The notes: a model not told the origin generated them from the letters alone. Numbered from the stretch's first letter, positions 1 to 6,216 are shown. The stretch is 9,974 nt of DNA from Actinomycetes bacterium (GCA_023451265.1 JAEYAG010000208.1:1-9974); one strand, 5' to 3'. Made by a program: numbers and translations.

Positions 1-850
1 CACGCTGGGCGCGCTGGGTGAGTTCGGCGTGCGCGGCAGCGGCGGCACCGTGTGCCGCATCGGCCTGGTCCTGCGCCGTGGCCGCCTGCTCGACGCGGTA
101 CTCCGCGCGCTGCAGTGCGTGGTCGGCGGCGGCGCGGCGTGCCGCGAGATCGGCGGGACGCTCCTCACCGGCGAGCCCGCCCTCGTCGATGAGGCGCTCC
201 GCCTCGCCGAGCAGGGTGCGCGCACGGGCGTCGACGTCCGCCAGCTCGCGCTGCGCGTCGCGCCGGCGCTGCTCGAGGTCGTCGCGGTACTGCTCGAAGC
301 GCTTCGTGCCGAACAGCGTCCGCAACAGCGTCTGCCGCTCGTCGCCGGGCGCCAGCAGGAAGCGCGAGAACTTGTTCTGCGCCAGCAGGATCACCTGCTG
401 GAACTGCTGCGCATTCAGCCCCAGCACGTCGCCGAGCGCCTCGCCGACCGTGCGGGGCTTCGCCGCCCGCCCGACCCAGGTGCCGTCGACGAGCTCCTCG
501 AGCTCCGCGCGCGCGATCTCGGTCGTCACTCCCCCGCCGCGCTTGGCCGGTCGGTCGTACTCCGGAGCGCGCGTCACCCGCCAGCGGGTCTGGCCGACCG
601 TGAACTCCAGCCGCACCTCGGTCGGGTCGGTGAGAAAGCTGTGATCGCTGCGCAACCGCTTCTCGCCGCCCTCGTACCGGGGAACCGTGCCGTACAGCGC
701 GAAGCTCACGCCGTCGAGGATGCTGGATTTCCCCGCGCCGGTGCGCCCCGAGATGAGGAACAGCCCGTCGTCGTCGAACGCGTCGAAGTCGACGACCTGC
801 GTCTCGCGGAACGGTCCGAAGCCGGTCAGCTCGAGCCGGTGCAGCTTCAC
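1..850 (-). CDS. sbcC: SbcC, exonuclease subunit (N-terminal part, cut by window edge)
   Basis: This is the ATPase subunit of the SbcCD (bacterial Rad50-Mre11) complex, which opens hairpins and trims DNA ends. The visible 283 residues contain the N-terminal ABC-type half-domain. The Walker A motif is GRTGAGKSS (35-43), preceded by the family opening LTGFGPFRETQVVDF. The Q-loop is ILLAQNKFSRFLLAPG, with Gln near 158. From about residue 175 the protein becomes charged and heptad-like, the start of the long coiled coil. The Zn hook, signature motif and Walker B lie outside the window. The GTG start is supported by the overlap GTGA with the sbcD stop and by GGAGG seven bases upstream. It is the downstream gene of an sbcD-sbcC operon and probably translationally coupled to it. 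Identification is firm. Confidence 0.96.
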   Translation of the reverse strand, partial: MKLHRLELTGFGPFRETQVVDFDAFDDDGLFLISGRTGAGKSSILDGVSFALYGTVPRYEGGEKRLRSDHSFLTDPTEVRLEFTVGQTRWRVTRAPEYDRPAKRGGGVTTEIARAELEELVDGTWVGRAAKPRTVGEALGDVLGLNAQQFQQVILLAQNKFSRFLLAPGDERQTLLRTLFGTKRFEQYRDDLEQRRRDAQRELADVDARARTLLGEAERLIDEGGLAGEERPADLAARRAAADHALQRAEYRVEQAATAQDQADAAHGAAAAAHAELTQRAQR

Positions 851-1995
851 GCCAGCGCCTCCGCCCGCACCCGCTCGTCGAGCACGTCGCGCAGCAGTTC
901 GCGTTCGGCGTCGGTGGCTCCCTCGCCGTCGCGCACATGGCTGAGGAACGCCTCGACGAGTTCGGCGTCGCTGCGGGCCGCGCGCACGCGCTGGGCGTAG
1001 CTGCGCCCGTCGGCGGTGGCGACGGCATCCGGCGCGTGGACGACCTTGGCGCAGTACGGGAACCTCTCCTGCAGGCGCCGCAGGGGGTCGCGGGCGGGCA
1101 GGGCGTCGGTGTACTCGACGCACACCCACGCGTCTTCGGCGTCGGCGTGCGCGGCGCCGGTGAGCAGATCGTCGAAGGGACCGCGCAGCGTCACGAGGCG
1201 CCGCGGCACCGGCAGCGCGAGCCAGGTCGCGTCGGCGAACCCCTCGGCATCCAGGTCGATCAGCCACGAGCCGCGCGGCTTGTCGCCCTCGCCGAAGCTG
1301 TAGTGCAGCGGCGCGCCGGCGTACCGCACGTGCGGGGCGAGCTGCTGCCGGCCGTGGATGTGCCCGAGGGCGACGTAGTCCACCCCCTCGAACGTGGACA
1401 GCGGCACCACGTCGAGACCGCCCTGCTGGATGTCGCGTTCCAGGTGCGGCGTCGGCTCGACCCCGGCTGCGAAGCAGTGCGCGATCGCGACGGCGCGCCC
1501 GCCGCGGACGGCGAGGTCGTCGCGCACGATCTCCATCGCCCGCTCGAGCACCCCCGCCTGCGACCGGACGCCCGGCCACTGCGCGCGCAGCAGCGCCGGT
1601 TCGAGGAACGGGATGCCGTAGAACTGCACCGGCCCGAACGCGTCGGTGACCGTGACCGGGTCGCCGATGCGCGACGTGTCGGTGAGGACGTGGATGCCGT
1701 CGCGCAGGAGTGCGGCCTGAAACCCCAGCCGCGCCGCGCAGTCGTGGTTTCCGCTCGTGACGATGACCTGCGCACCGGTGCCGGCGAGGGCGCGCAGGGT
1801 GTCGCTGAACAGCGTGTAACAGGCCGCCGCAGGGGTGGCGGAGTCGAACACGTCGCCCGCGACGACGACGACGTCGACCTCGTTGTCGCGGACCTGCGCC
1901 GTCAGGGTCTCGAGCACACCGCGCAGCGCATCGAGCGTGGCGTGACCGTGGAAGGTCCGCCCGATGTGCCAGTCGGAGGTGTGCAGGATGCGCAT
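847..1995 (-). CDS. sbcD: SbcD, Mre11-type exonuclease subunit
   Basis: This is the nuclease subunit of SbcCD, a Mn-dependent calcineurin-like phosphoesterase that cuts double-stranded ends and hairpins. It has 382 residues, the usual family length. All the metal-site motifs are visible in order: SDWHIG (Asp8, His10), AGDVFD (Asp48), SGNHD (Asn83, His84), AHCF (His173) and ALGHIH (His212, His214). The C-terminal region (about 270-382) is the less conserved capping domain that meets SbcC. The ATG at 1995 begins directly with the family opening MRILHTSDWH, so the start is secure. TAGCGT lies six bases upstream of the ATG, suggesting a leaderless transcript. The stop TGA overlaps the sbcC GTG by four bases. 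No motif is missing. Confidence 0.97.
   Translation of the reverse strand: MRILHTSDWHIGRTFHGHATLDALRGVLETLTAQVRDNEVDVVVVAGDVFDSATPAAACYTLFSDTLRALAGTGAQVIVTSGNHDCAARLGFQAALLRDGIHVLTDTSRIGDPVTVTDAFGPVQFYGIPFLEPALLRAQWPGVRSQAGVLERAMEIVRDDLAVRGGRAVAIAHCFAAGVEPTPHLERDIQQGGLDVVPLSTFEGVDYVALGHIHGRQQLAPHVRYAGAPLHYSFGEGDKPRGSWLIDLDAEGFADATWLALPVPRRLVTLRGPFDDLLTGAAHADAEDAWVCVEYTDALPARDPLRRLQERFPYCAKVVHAPDAVATADGRSYAQRVRAARSDAELVEAFLSHVRDGEGATDAERELLRDVLDERVRAEALA
858..862 (-). promoter_or_regulatory. Ribosome binding site of sbcC (GGAGG)
   Basis: On the minus strand GGAGG lies seven bases before the GTG at 850-848, inside the end of sbcD. It decides in favour of the GTG start that overlaps the sbcD stop codon. 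Confidence 0.75.
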
Positions 1996-2001
1996 GCTCC
2001 C

Positions 2002-2007
2002 ACGCTA
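2002..2007 (-). promoter_or_regulatory. Putative -10 box of leaderless sbcD transcript
   Basis: The minus strand reads TAGCGT, GGGAGC, ATG. A TANNNT box six bases before the start codon would put the first transcribed base at or next to the ATG. No good -35 was seen. The GGGAG could also act as a very close ribosome site. Confidence 0.5.
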
Positions 2008-2037
2008 AATCGGACCCCCGACATCGCCCGGCAGACC

Positions 2038-2053
2038 CGCGGCGGACGCCGCG
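2038..2053. terminator. GC-rich hairpin after the MFS gene
   Basis: CGCGGCG and CGCCGCG form a perfect 7-bp inverted repeat around GA, 12 bases beyond the MFS stop codon in its direction of transcription. It has no following T-run, so intrinsic termination is uncertain. It lies between the MFS gene and the sbcD promoter and would help insulate the two. Confidence 0.4.
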
Positions 2054-2065
2054 AGAGCGGTCGGC

Positions 2066-3532
2066 TCAGCGCCGCTGCGCGCGCCGACGGGCGCCCAGGT
2101 CGATGACCCCGATCAGCAGCGCCAGGGCCACGAAGATGCCGACGGCCACCATGCCGTACGCGTACGCGTCGTGGTAGACGTCGAGGCCGTGGTGGTCGGC
2201 GTCGCTCTCGCGGTAGATCGTCGAGTAGAACAGCGACAGCCCCACGGCCGTCCCGACGGCGGTGCCGATCCGCTGGCCGAGCTGGCCGACCGATCCCGCG
2301 AGACCGCCCGACCGCGTGGGGATGTCGGCGAGCGTCAGGGTCTGGTTCGGCGCGACGACGAGGCCCGCCCCGGCCCCCGCGACCGCCATGACACCCGCCA
2401 TCGCGTACGCCACGGCATCCGCCGGCACGGTGTACGCGACGATCGCGAGCGCGACGATGCTGACGAGCACGATTACGAGGCCGCCGACGACGAGGGGACG
2501 CCCGAGGCGCCCCACGAGGTTGCCGCCGATCCACGCCGATCCGGCGCTGACGACGGCGAAGCCGATCGAGACCATGCCCGCGTACACCGGCTCGAGGCCC
2601 ACGCCCGCCTGCAGGAACAGCGTCGTCAGCAGGAACATCGCCGGGATCGCGGTGAAGTAGGTCGTCACGACGAGCGTGCCGTTGCGGAACGACGAGATCG
2701 AGAACAGCCGGAAGGGCACGAGCGGTGACCGACCGGATGCCGCGTACCGCCGTTCCCACCAGGTGAACGCCGTCGCGGACACGACGAACAGCACGAGAGT
2801 CCACCAGCGCCGCGGATCGTCGTCGGGCGAGCCCGTCGTGAACAGGAACGGCCACATCAGGGTCACGATCGTGAGCGCGAGGAGCGTCAGGCCGACGGGG
2901 TCGAGCTGCAGCTTTCCGGGCGTGGGGCGCCGCGTCCGCGGCAGCAGGCCCACGACGCCGGCGATGACGATGAGGCACAGCGGCACGTTCATCCAGAAGA
3001 TCCAGCGCCAGCCGTCCTGCGCGCCCCCGACGGCGATCATGAGTCCGCCGAGGGTGGGGCCGATCGCCGTCGCGATGCCGATCGTCGCACCGAACAGGCC
3101 GAACGCCCGGCCGCGCTCCTTGCCCACGAAGATCTGCTGGATCGTCCCCAGCACCTGCGGCATCTGGATGCCGGCGGCGAGTCCCTGCACGAGGCGCCCC
3201 GCGATGAGGATCTCGATCGTCGGCGCGAGCGCGCACACGACACTCATCGCGAGGAAGAGGGTGAGCCCGACGAGGAACAGCGTCTTGCGGGAGCGCTGGT
3301 CGCCGAGGCGCCCGAACGGGACGAGCGCGAGACCGAACATGAGGACGTAGCCCGACACGACGATCTGCAGCTGCGTGGATCCGGCGCCGAACGCCGTCTC
3401 GATCGAGGGCAGGGCGACGTTGACCTTGCTGAGGTCGAGGATCGTGAGGGCGGCGACCGAGACGCACACCCAGAAGGCGCGCCAGCGCTGGGCGTGATCG
3501 AGCGGGATGCTGGCGGTGGGCGGCGAGGTCAT
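2066..3532 (-). CDS. DHA2-family MFS multidrug exporter
   Basis: This is a proton-driven major facilitator exporter of the DHA2 (EmrB/QacA, 14-helix) group in the cytoplasmic membrane. The substrate cannot be read from sequence; drugs or toxic metabolites are usual. The protein has 488 residues. The DHA2 motif D1 in helix 1 reads LDLSKVNVALPSI (32-44). Motif A between helices 2 and 3 is GRLGDQRSRK (74-83). The exporter-specific motif C in helix 5 is GIATAIGPTLGG (152-163). Many hydrophobic spans follow to the end. I chose the ATG at 3532 over the GTG at 3559 because the shorter N-terminus fits the family and TAGCCT lies seven bases upstream. No adjacent regulator gene of the usual TetR or MarR type is present. 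The helix-1 Lys36, where many members have Thr, is unusual. The family call is firm; the substrate is unknown. Confidence 0.93.
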   Translation of the reverse strand: MTSPPTASIPLDHAQRWRAFWVCVSVAALTILDLSKVNVALPSIETAFGAGSTQLQIVVSGYVLMFGLALVPFGRLGDQRSRKTLFLVGLTLFLAMSVVCALAPTIEILIAGRLVQGLAAGIQMPQVLGTIQQIFVGKERGRAFGLFGATIGIATAIGPTLGGLMIAVGGAQDGWRWIFWMNVPLCLIVIAGVVGLLPRTRRPTPGKLQLDPVGLTLLALTIVTLMWPFLFTTGSPDDDPRRWWTLVLFVVSATAFTWWERRYAASGRSPLVPFRLFSISSFRNGTLVVTTYFTAIPAMFLLTTLFLQAGVGLEPVYAGMVSIGFAVVSAGSAWIGGNLVGRLGRPLVVGGLVIVLVSIVALAIVAYTVPADAVAYAMAGVMAVAGAGAGLVVAPNQTLTLADIPTRSGGLAGSVGQLGQRIGTAVGTAVGLSLFYSTIYRESDADHHGLDVYHDAYAYGMVAVGIFVALALLIGVIDLGARRRAQRR

Positions 3533-3539
3533 CGGCTCC

Positions 3540-3545
3540 AGGCTA
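3540..3545 (-). promoter_or_regulatory. Putative -10 box of leaderless MFS transcript
   Basis: The minus strand reads TAGCCT, GGAGCCG, ATG, so the box ends seven bases before the start codon at 3532. This spacing matches several neighbours in the window. No convincing -35 was found. Confidence 0.5.
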
Positions 3546-3583
3546 TGCCCGCCGGACACGTGATGGGACCTCGCCGGGGCGAC

Positions 3584-3898
3584 TTACGACGCCGCACGCT
3601 CCGCCCGCTTGGCCGCCTCGAAGGCGCGCAGCGCCTCATACCGGTCGGCGGAGCGCTCGCGCGCCTTCGCCGCCTCTTCGTCGCGGTTCTTCGGCGGGGC
3701 GACGGCGACGAGGTCCTCGAGGAGGTGCCGCGTCGCGTGCGCGATGTCGGCGACGGCGCGGTCGAACGCCGCCTGATTGGCTTTCGACGGCTTCGTCGTG
3801 CCGGCGATCTTGCGCACATACTGCAAGGCGGCGGCGTGGACCTCGTCGTCGGTCGCGGCGGGCTCGAAGTTGTGGAGGGTGTGGATGTTGCGGCACAT
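3584..3898 (-). CDS. DUF2277 family protein
   Basis: A 104-residue cytosolic protein of the uncharacterised DUF2277 family, recognised by its opening MCRNIHTLHNFEP and the block HAAALQYVRKIAG (21-33). Cys2 and the CRNI motif are family hallmarks. The second half is helical and strongly charged (KNRDEEAAKARERSADRYEA), with an Ala/Arg/Lys-rich tail. There is no signal peptide or membrane segment. No function is known for the family and none is claimed here. It starts 52 bases from the divergently transcribed hydrolase and ends 51 bases before the MFS start on the same strand. TACGGT six bases before the ATG suggests a leaderless transcript, with GAGGG in between as a possible close ribosome site. 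The start is fixed by the conserved N-terminus. Confidence 0.9.
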   Translation of the reverse strand: MCRNIHTLHNFEPAATDDEVHAAALQYVRKIAGTTKPSKANQAAFDRAVADIAHATRHLLEDLVAVAPPKNRDEEAAKARERSADRYEALRAFEAAKRAERAAS

Positions 3899-3904
3899 GC
3901 CCTC

Positions 3905-3910
3905 ACCGTA
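3905..3910 (-). promoter_or_regulatory. Putative -10 box of DUF2277 gene
   Basis: The minus strand reads TACGGT, GAGGGC, ATG, giving a six-base gap to the start codon at 3898. It faces away from the hydrolase box at 3939-3944, so the 52-bp gap holds two back-to-back promoters. Confidence 0.5.
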
Positions 3911-3938
3911 CGCTCAGCATGCGACGTCGACCAGGCTC

Positions 3939-3944
3939 TAGCCT
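3939..3944 (+). promoter_or_regulatory. Putative -10 box of hydrolase gene
   Basis: TAGCCT is followed by six bases (CGATCC) and the ATG at 3951. No Shine-Dalgarno sequence is present, which favours a leaderless mRNA. No good -35 is visible. Confidence 0.55.
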
Positions 3945-3950
3945 CGATCC

Positions 3951-4805
3951 ATGCCCACCGACGACAGCCCCCTGCAGGCCGCCGCCGACACGGCATCCGA
4001 GGTCGTCGAGAAGGCGACGGATGCCGTGGATCGCGCGATCGACGAGATCGCCGGCGTGCCCTCCGACGACGGCCGCATCGAGGAGTTCACCCACGACGGC
4101 GCGACGCTCATCGCCGAGGAGCGTGGCGACCGCACCGCGACCCGCACGTTCGTCCTCGTGCACGGCATCGGCATGGGACGCAAGGTCTTCGCCGACCTGG
4201 TGCAGCGCCTCGACGACGACGCCCTCGTCGTCGCGGTCGATCTGCCCGGGTACGGCGACGCGCCCGAGCCGGAGCGCACCCCGGCGATGGAACGGCTCGC
4301 CGACCTCGTCGCCGCGTACGTGCGGCACCTGGATCGCGGTCCGGTGATCCTCCTCGGCCACTCCATGGGGACGCAGGTCGTGACGGAGGTCGCGGTCCGC
4401 CACCCCGACGCCGTGGAGCGGATCGTGCTCGTCGCGCCCACCGTCGATCGCCACCACCGTCACCCCGTGACGCAGCTGTGGCGGCTGGGGCGCGACCTGC
4501 TCGGCGAAAGCGTCGAGGTGCTGCTGCTCGGCGGCCGCGAGTATCTGCGCGCGGGGCCGCATCTGCGCCGCAAGATGCACGCGATGCTCGTGCACCGGCC
4601 CGAGCACGCCTACCCGCGCGTCACCGTGCCGGCGCTCGTCGTGCGGGGAGAGCTCGACGTCGTCGTGCCGCAGCCGTGGTTCGACGAGGTCGTCGCGGCC
4701 ATCCCCGATGCCACCGCGTTCGTGGTCGAGGGGCACCACCACGAGACCCTCATCCGCACCGCCGCGCCGACCGTCGCGGAGCTGCGCCGCTGGCTCGACG
4801 GCTGA
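3951..4805 (+). CDS. Alpha/beta-hydrolase with helical N-terminal extension
   Basis: A 284-residue serine hydrolase of the alpha/beta fold, probably cytosolic, with substrate unknown (esterase, lipase or epoxide-type hydrolases share this fold). The core begins near residue 64. The oxyanion-hole segment is LVHGIG (His71-Gly72). VAVDLPGYGDAPEP (94-107) follows the strand before the nucleophile region. The nucleophile elbow is GHSMG (Ser138). The acid is likely Asp236 in VRGELDVVVP, and the base lies in the HHH cluster 262-264. Residues 8-34 form an Ala/Glu/Asp/Lys-rich segment of amphipathic-helix type that the core fold does not need. No signal peptide is seen. The gene is convergent with the acidic small protein downstream, 22 bases away. 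The family call is firm; the reaction is not known. Confidence 0.93.
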   Translation: MPTDDSPLQAAADTASEVVEKATDAVDRAIDEIAGVPSDDGRIEEFTHDGATLIAEERGDRTATRTFVLVHGIGMGRKVFADLVQRLDDDALVVAVDLPGYGDAPEPERTPAMERLADLVAAYVRHLDRGPVILLGHSMGTQVVTEVAVRHPDAVERIVLVAPTVDRHHRHPVTQLWRLGRDLLGESVEVLLLGGREYLRAGPHLRRKMHAMLVHRPEHAYPRVTVPALVVRGELDVVVPQPWFDEVVAAIPDATAFVVEGHHHETLIRTAAPTVAELRRWLDG

Positions 4806-4827
4806 CCGCGACCGGCGCCCCGAGCGC

Positions 4828-5115
4828 TCAGCTCTCGGACTGCGCGTCGGTCTGCAGATCGGGGTCCAGGCCCGCCTGGATCTCGGCGCTCTCGACGAAC
4901 TGATCCGGCACGGTGACCGGGTCGGCGCCGGATGCCGCGGCATCCTCCTCGGTCTGCGCGTCGTCCGGCGTGTAGCGGACGCCGTCCTCGACGGCCGATT
5001 CCGAGGAACCGTCCGTCGCCTCCGCCCCATCCGTTCCGGGGTCGGCGGCCTGGCCGCTCTCCCAGCCGCCGGCGGGCTCGGCGTTCACGACGCCCTCGGG
5101 AAGGTCGTTGCCCAT
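4828..5115 (-). CDS. Highly acidic, probably disordered 95-residue protein
   Basis: I do not recognise this as a named family. It has 95 residues, with about 24 Asp/Glu against a single Arg and no Lys or His. It is rich in Gly, Ala, Ser, Thr and Pro, with one Trp and hydrophobic residues mainly in DPVTVPDQFVESAEIQAGL (65-83). No signal peptide, membrane span or catalytic motif is visible, so an intrinsically disordered cytosolic protein is likely. The ATG at 5115 is chosen because GAGGAG lies six bases upstream. The frame stays open further upstream, but that stretch would run back into the GNAT gene. It lies 97 bases downstream of the GNAT gene on the same strand and is convergent with the hydrolase. 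It could be a conserved hypothetical stress or regulatory peptide, but nothing in the sequence decides this. Confidence 0.8.
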   Translation of the reverse strand: MGNDLPEGVVNAEPAGGWESGQAADPGTDGAEATDGSSESAVEDGVRYTPDDAQTEEDAAASGADPVTVPDQFVESAEIQAGLDPDLQTDAQSES

Positions 5116-5121
5116 GATGCG

Positions 5122-5127
5122 CTCCTC
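5122..5127 (-). promoter_or_regulatory. Ribosome binding site of the acidic protein gene (GAGGAG)
   Basis: GAGGAG lies six bases before the ATG at 5115 on the minus strand. It is one of the few canonical Shine-Dalgarno sites in the window and fixes the start. Confidence 0.75.
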
Positions 5128-5190
5128 ACTGTCGTGGGACCACTCTCCCGCGCCGGTCGCGGCGGGCGCAGGGGGTTGACCGCAGCGCGG

Positions 5191-5209
5191 CGCGCGGGTA
5201 GCCCGCGCG
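5191..5209. terminator. Perfect 8-bp hairpin after the GNAT gene
   Basis: CGCGCGGG, TAG, CCCGCGCG forms a perfect 8-bp stem with a 3-base loop, starting three bases beyond the GNAT stop codon in the minus direction. No T-run follows, so it may be a transcript 3'-end stabiliser or a weak terminator that separates GNAT from the acidic protein gene. Confidence 0.5.
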
Positions 5210-5212
5210 ATC

Positions 5213-5512
5213 TCAGCCGGCGCGACGCTGGGCGAGCAGCCCGGCGTGCTCGGGATGCGCGGCGAACCAGTCGGCGACATACCAGCAGACGGGGCTGACG
5301 ACACGGTCGCCGCGCGCCGCGACATCCGCCACGGCCCGCGCCACCAGCTCGCCCGCGTAGCCGTGCCCGCGGAACGTGGGGATCGTGTACGCCCGCGTCA
5401 TCGCGAGGGTGCGGCCGTCGTCGCGGTAGTCCAGGACGCTCACGAGGTCATCGCCGCGGTGGAGCGTGTAGCGCGACTGGTCCTTCTCATCCGTGAACGT
5501 GAAAGCGGTCAT
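5213..5512 (-). CDS. Small GNAT acetyltransferase (YjdJ-like)
   Basis: A 99-residue minimal GCN5-related N-acetyltransferase of the small YjdJ/GTNAT-like group (COG2388 type). It would transfer acetyl from acetyl-CoA to an amine; the substrate is unknown. After the beta strands YTLHRGDDLVSVLDYRDDG comes the acetyl-CoA loop FRGHGYAGELVARA (47-60) with the R-G-x-G-x-A/G pattern. The family's C-terminal block SPVCWYVADWFAAHPEH (73-89) follows, including the conserved Cys76. The ATG at 5512 overlaps the stop of the upstream kinase-like pseudogene as ATGA, which suggests former translational coupling. TACCGT followed by GGAGGA just before the ATG could give a leaderless start as well. A longer frame starting upstream at 5572 is rejected because it reads into the pseudogene and has no family similarity. 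Confidence 0.9.
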   Translation of the reverse strand: MTAFTFTDEKDQSRYTLHRGDDLVSVLDYRDDGRTLAMTRAYTIPTFRGHGYAGELVARAVADVAARGDRVVSPVCWYVADWFAAHPEHAGLLAQRRAG

Positions 5513-6002
5513 TCCTCCACGGTACGCCCGGTCGCGTCGGACGGGCCGGCGTGCGGCAGCGCGGCGAGCCACGTGTCGACCTCGCGCTGCCCGCGCAGCC
5601 GGATCACCGGCTCACCGGCTGCGATGGCGGCCAGCATCCGTTCCCGTTTCACGGGGTAATCCGTCCACGCCCAGCGGACGATGTTCTCGTGCGGATCCCA
5701 CCGCAGCCAGCTCGACGGTCGCTCGCGGTTGCCGTGCCACAGTTCCTCGCGCGTCACGGCCCGCCGGATCGTCCGGCCGATCACCCGTCGCATCACGACG
5801 CGGCGGGGATGGTCGATCCACACGAGCGCGCGTGGGCGTCGTCGAGGTCGCGATGGGTCCAGTGCGCGTCCCAGAACACCGCGTCCAGGTCGAGCCGCGG
5901 CAGCCCGGTGCGCGCGGCGACCTCGACGGCGAGACGACTCTTGCCCGACCCGGACGTCCCCACGAGATGCAGGCGACGCGGGGCGCGGGCGGGGTCGGGC
6001 AT
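5509..6002 (-). pseudogene. P-loop kinase-like (FlaR/adenylate-kinase-related) gene, frameshifted and missing its middle
   Basis: Two halves of one P-loop NTPase lie in different frames. The N-terminal half, from ATG 6002, reads LHLVGTSGSGKSRLAVEVAA (Walker A at residues 15-22) and then LDLDAVFWDAHWTHRDLDDAHA, and stops at TGA 5793. The C-terminal half resumes near 5840 in another frame with ALVWIDHPRRVVMRRVIGR, then TREELWHGNRE and WAWTDYPVKRERMLAAI, ending at 5509. This is the normal order for the FlaR/topology-modulation-like kinases. Those proteins also have about 30-40 residues, including a W-V-x-D-G-N-Y-like segment, between the DAxF-W block and the VWLDxP block, and this part is absent here. 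A deletion of 3n+1 bases would explain both the loss and the frame change. A sequencing error alone would not explain the missing segment. The product is therefore probably inactive. Confidence 0.8.
5519..5524 (-). promoter_or_regulatory. Putative -10 box of GNAT gene
   Basis: The minus strand reads TACCGT, GGAGGA, ATG, with a six-base gap. If active, it would let GNAT be expressed independently of the broken upstream gene. GGAGGA itself could be a very close ribosome site. Confidence 0.4.
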
Positions 6003-6008
6003 CCGTCG

Positions 6009-6037
6009 ATTCTCTCCCGCCGCCTGTGGCTGAGCAA
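6009..6037 (-). promoter_or_regulatory. Putative promoter of the kinase-like pseudogene
   Basis: On the minus strand TTGCTC (6037-6032) is followed by 17 bases and GAGAAT (6014-6009), then six bases to the ATG at 6002. The spacing is right for sigma70-type recognition and again places the start site at the ATG. It is divergent from the strong promoter at 6081-6110. Confidence 0.5.
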
Positions 6038-6040
6038 TCT

Positions 6041-6055
6041 GTCATATTCCGTCAT
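6041..6055. repeat. Direct repeat GTCAT with 10-bp period in divergent promoter region
   Basis: The segment reads GTCAT, ATTCC, GTCAT. Two copies of the pentamer lie exactly one helical turn apart, 25 bases upstream of the -35 of the plus-strand promoter. Another GTCAT overlaps the -10 at 6103-6107. OmpR/PhoB-type winged-helix proteins commonly bind direct repeats at 10-11 bp spacing, and such a protein is encoded downstream. Operator function is inference, and a pentamer repeat can occur by chance. Confidence 0.25.
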
Positions 6056-6080
6056 GCGGGCGCCGCGGCATCCGTGCGGT

Positions 6081-6110
6081 TTGACACATCGCGACGCGGT
6101 TCGTCATAAT
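6081..6110 (+). promoter_or_regulatory. Strong sigma70-type promoter for leader ORF and winged-helix gene
   Basis: TTGACA (6081-6086), an 18-base spacer and CATAAT (6105-6110) make the best promoter in the window. The -35 is a perfect consensus and the -10 differs at one base. The expected start is at or next to 6118, which is the ATG of the 32-codon small ORF, so the mRNA would be leaderless for that ORF. The AT-rich -10 stands out in an otherwise GC-rich region. Confidence 0.85.
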
Positions 6111-6117
6111 CAGGCGC

Positions 6118-6216
6118 ATGACTGACATCGCACGCACTCTGTCCGCCCGGGAGGCGAACGGAACTGCCGGCATCATGATGCCGCGCGTTGTCATGTGTTG
6201 CCGAATGTGTCGCTGA
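6118..6216 (+). CDS. Leaderless Cys-rich small ORF, putative cysteine-responsive leader peptide
   Basis: A 32-codon ORF whose ATG lies seven bases after the CATAAT box, so it is very likely translated from a leaderless transcript. The product begins MTDIARTLSARE and ends MPRVVMCCRMCR, with Cys at 27, 28 and 31 and Arg at 29 and 32. The Cys-Arg end uses TGT twice and CGA once, codons that are uncommon in a genome of this GC content. It has no Shine-Dalgarno and no membrane or signal features. In mycobacteria, leaderless ORFs with clustered Cys codons near the end act as cysteine-responsive attenuators of downstream operons. By analogy, ribosome stalling here would set folding of the 206-base leader before the winged-helix gene. 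The analogy is inference. It could also be a chance ORF, but promoter position and Cys clustering argue against that. Confidence 0.7.
   Translation: MTDIARTLSAREANGTAGIMMPRVVMCCRMCR

Noticed and set aside
29..1000. Long open frame on the plus strand opposite sbcC/sbcD
   Set aside because: It is the GC-rich antisense shadow of sbcC and sbcD, which carry full family motifs on the minus strand. The shadow is Arg/Ala-rich with no domain.
937..2106. Long plus-strand open frame (389 codons) opposite sbcD
   Set aside because: Composition is typical of an antisense shadow, and the real gene on the other strand has all catalytic motifs.
1902..3467. Long minus-strand open frame (521 codons) in a second frame of the MFS gene
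   Set aside because: The product is Arg/Pro/His-rich without membrane spans, while the neighbouring frame gives a complete DHA2 transporter.
3533..3559. Upstream GTG as start of the MFS gene
   Set aside because: The nine extra residues lack family support, and the -10-like TAGCCT box lies between the two candidate starts.
5830..5850. Programmed ribosomal frameshift in the kinase-like gene
   Set aside because: No slippery heptamer or downstream pseudoknot is evident, and a conserved middle segment is missing, which favours decay by deletion.
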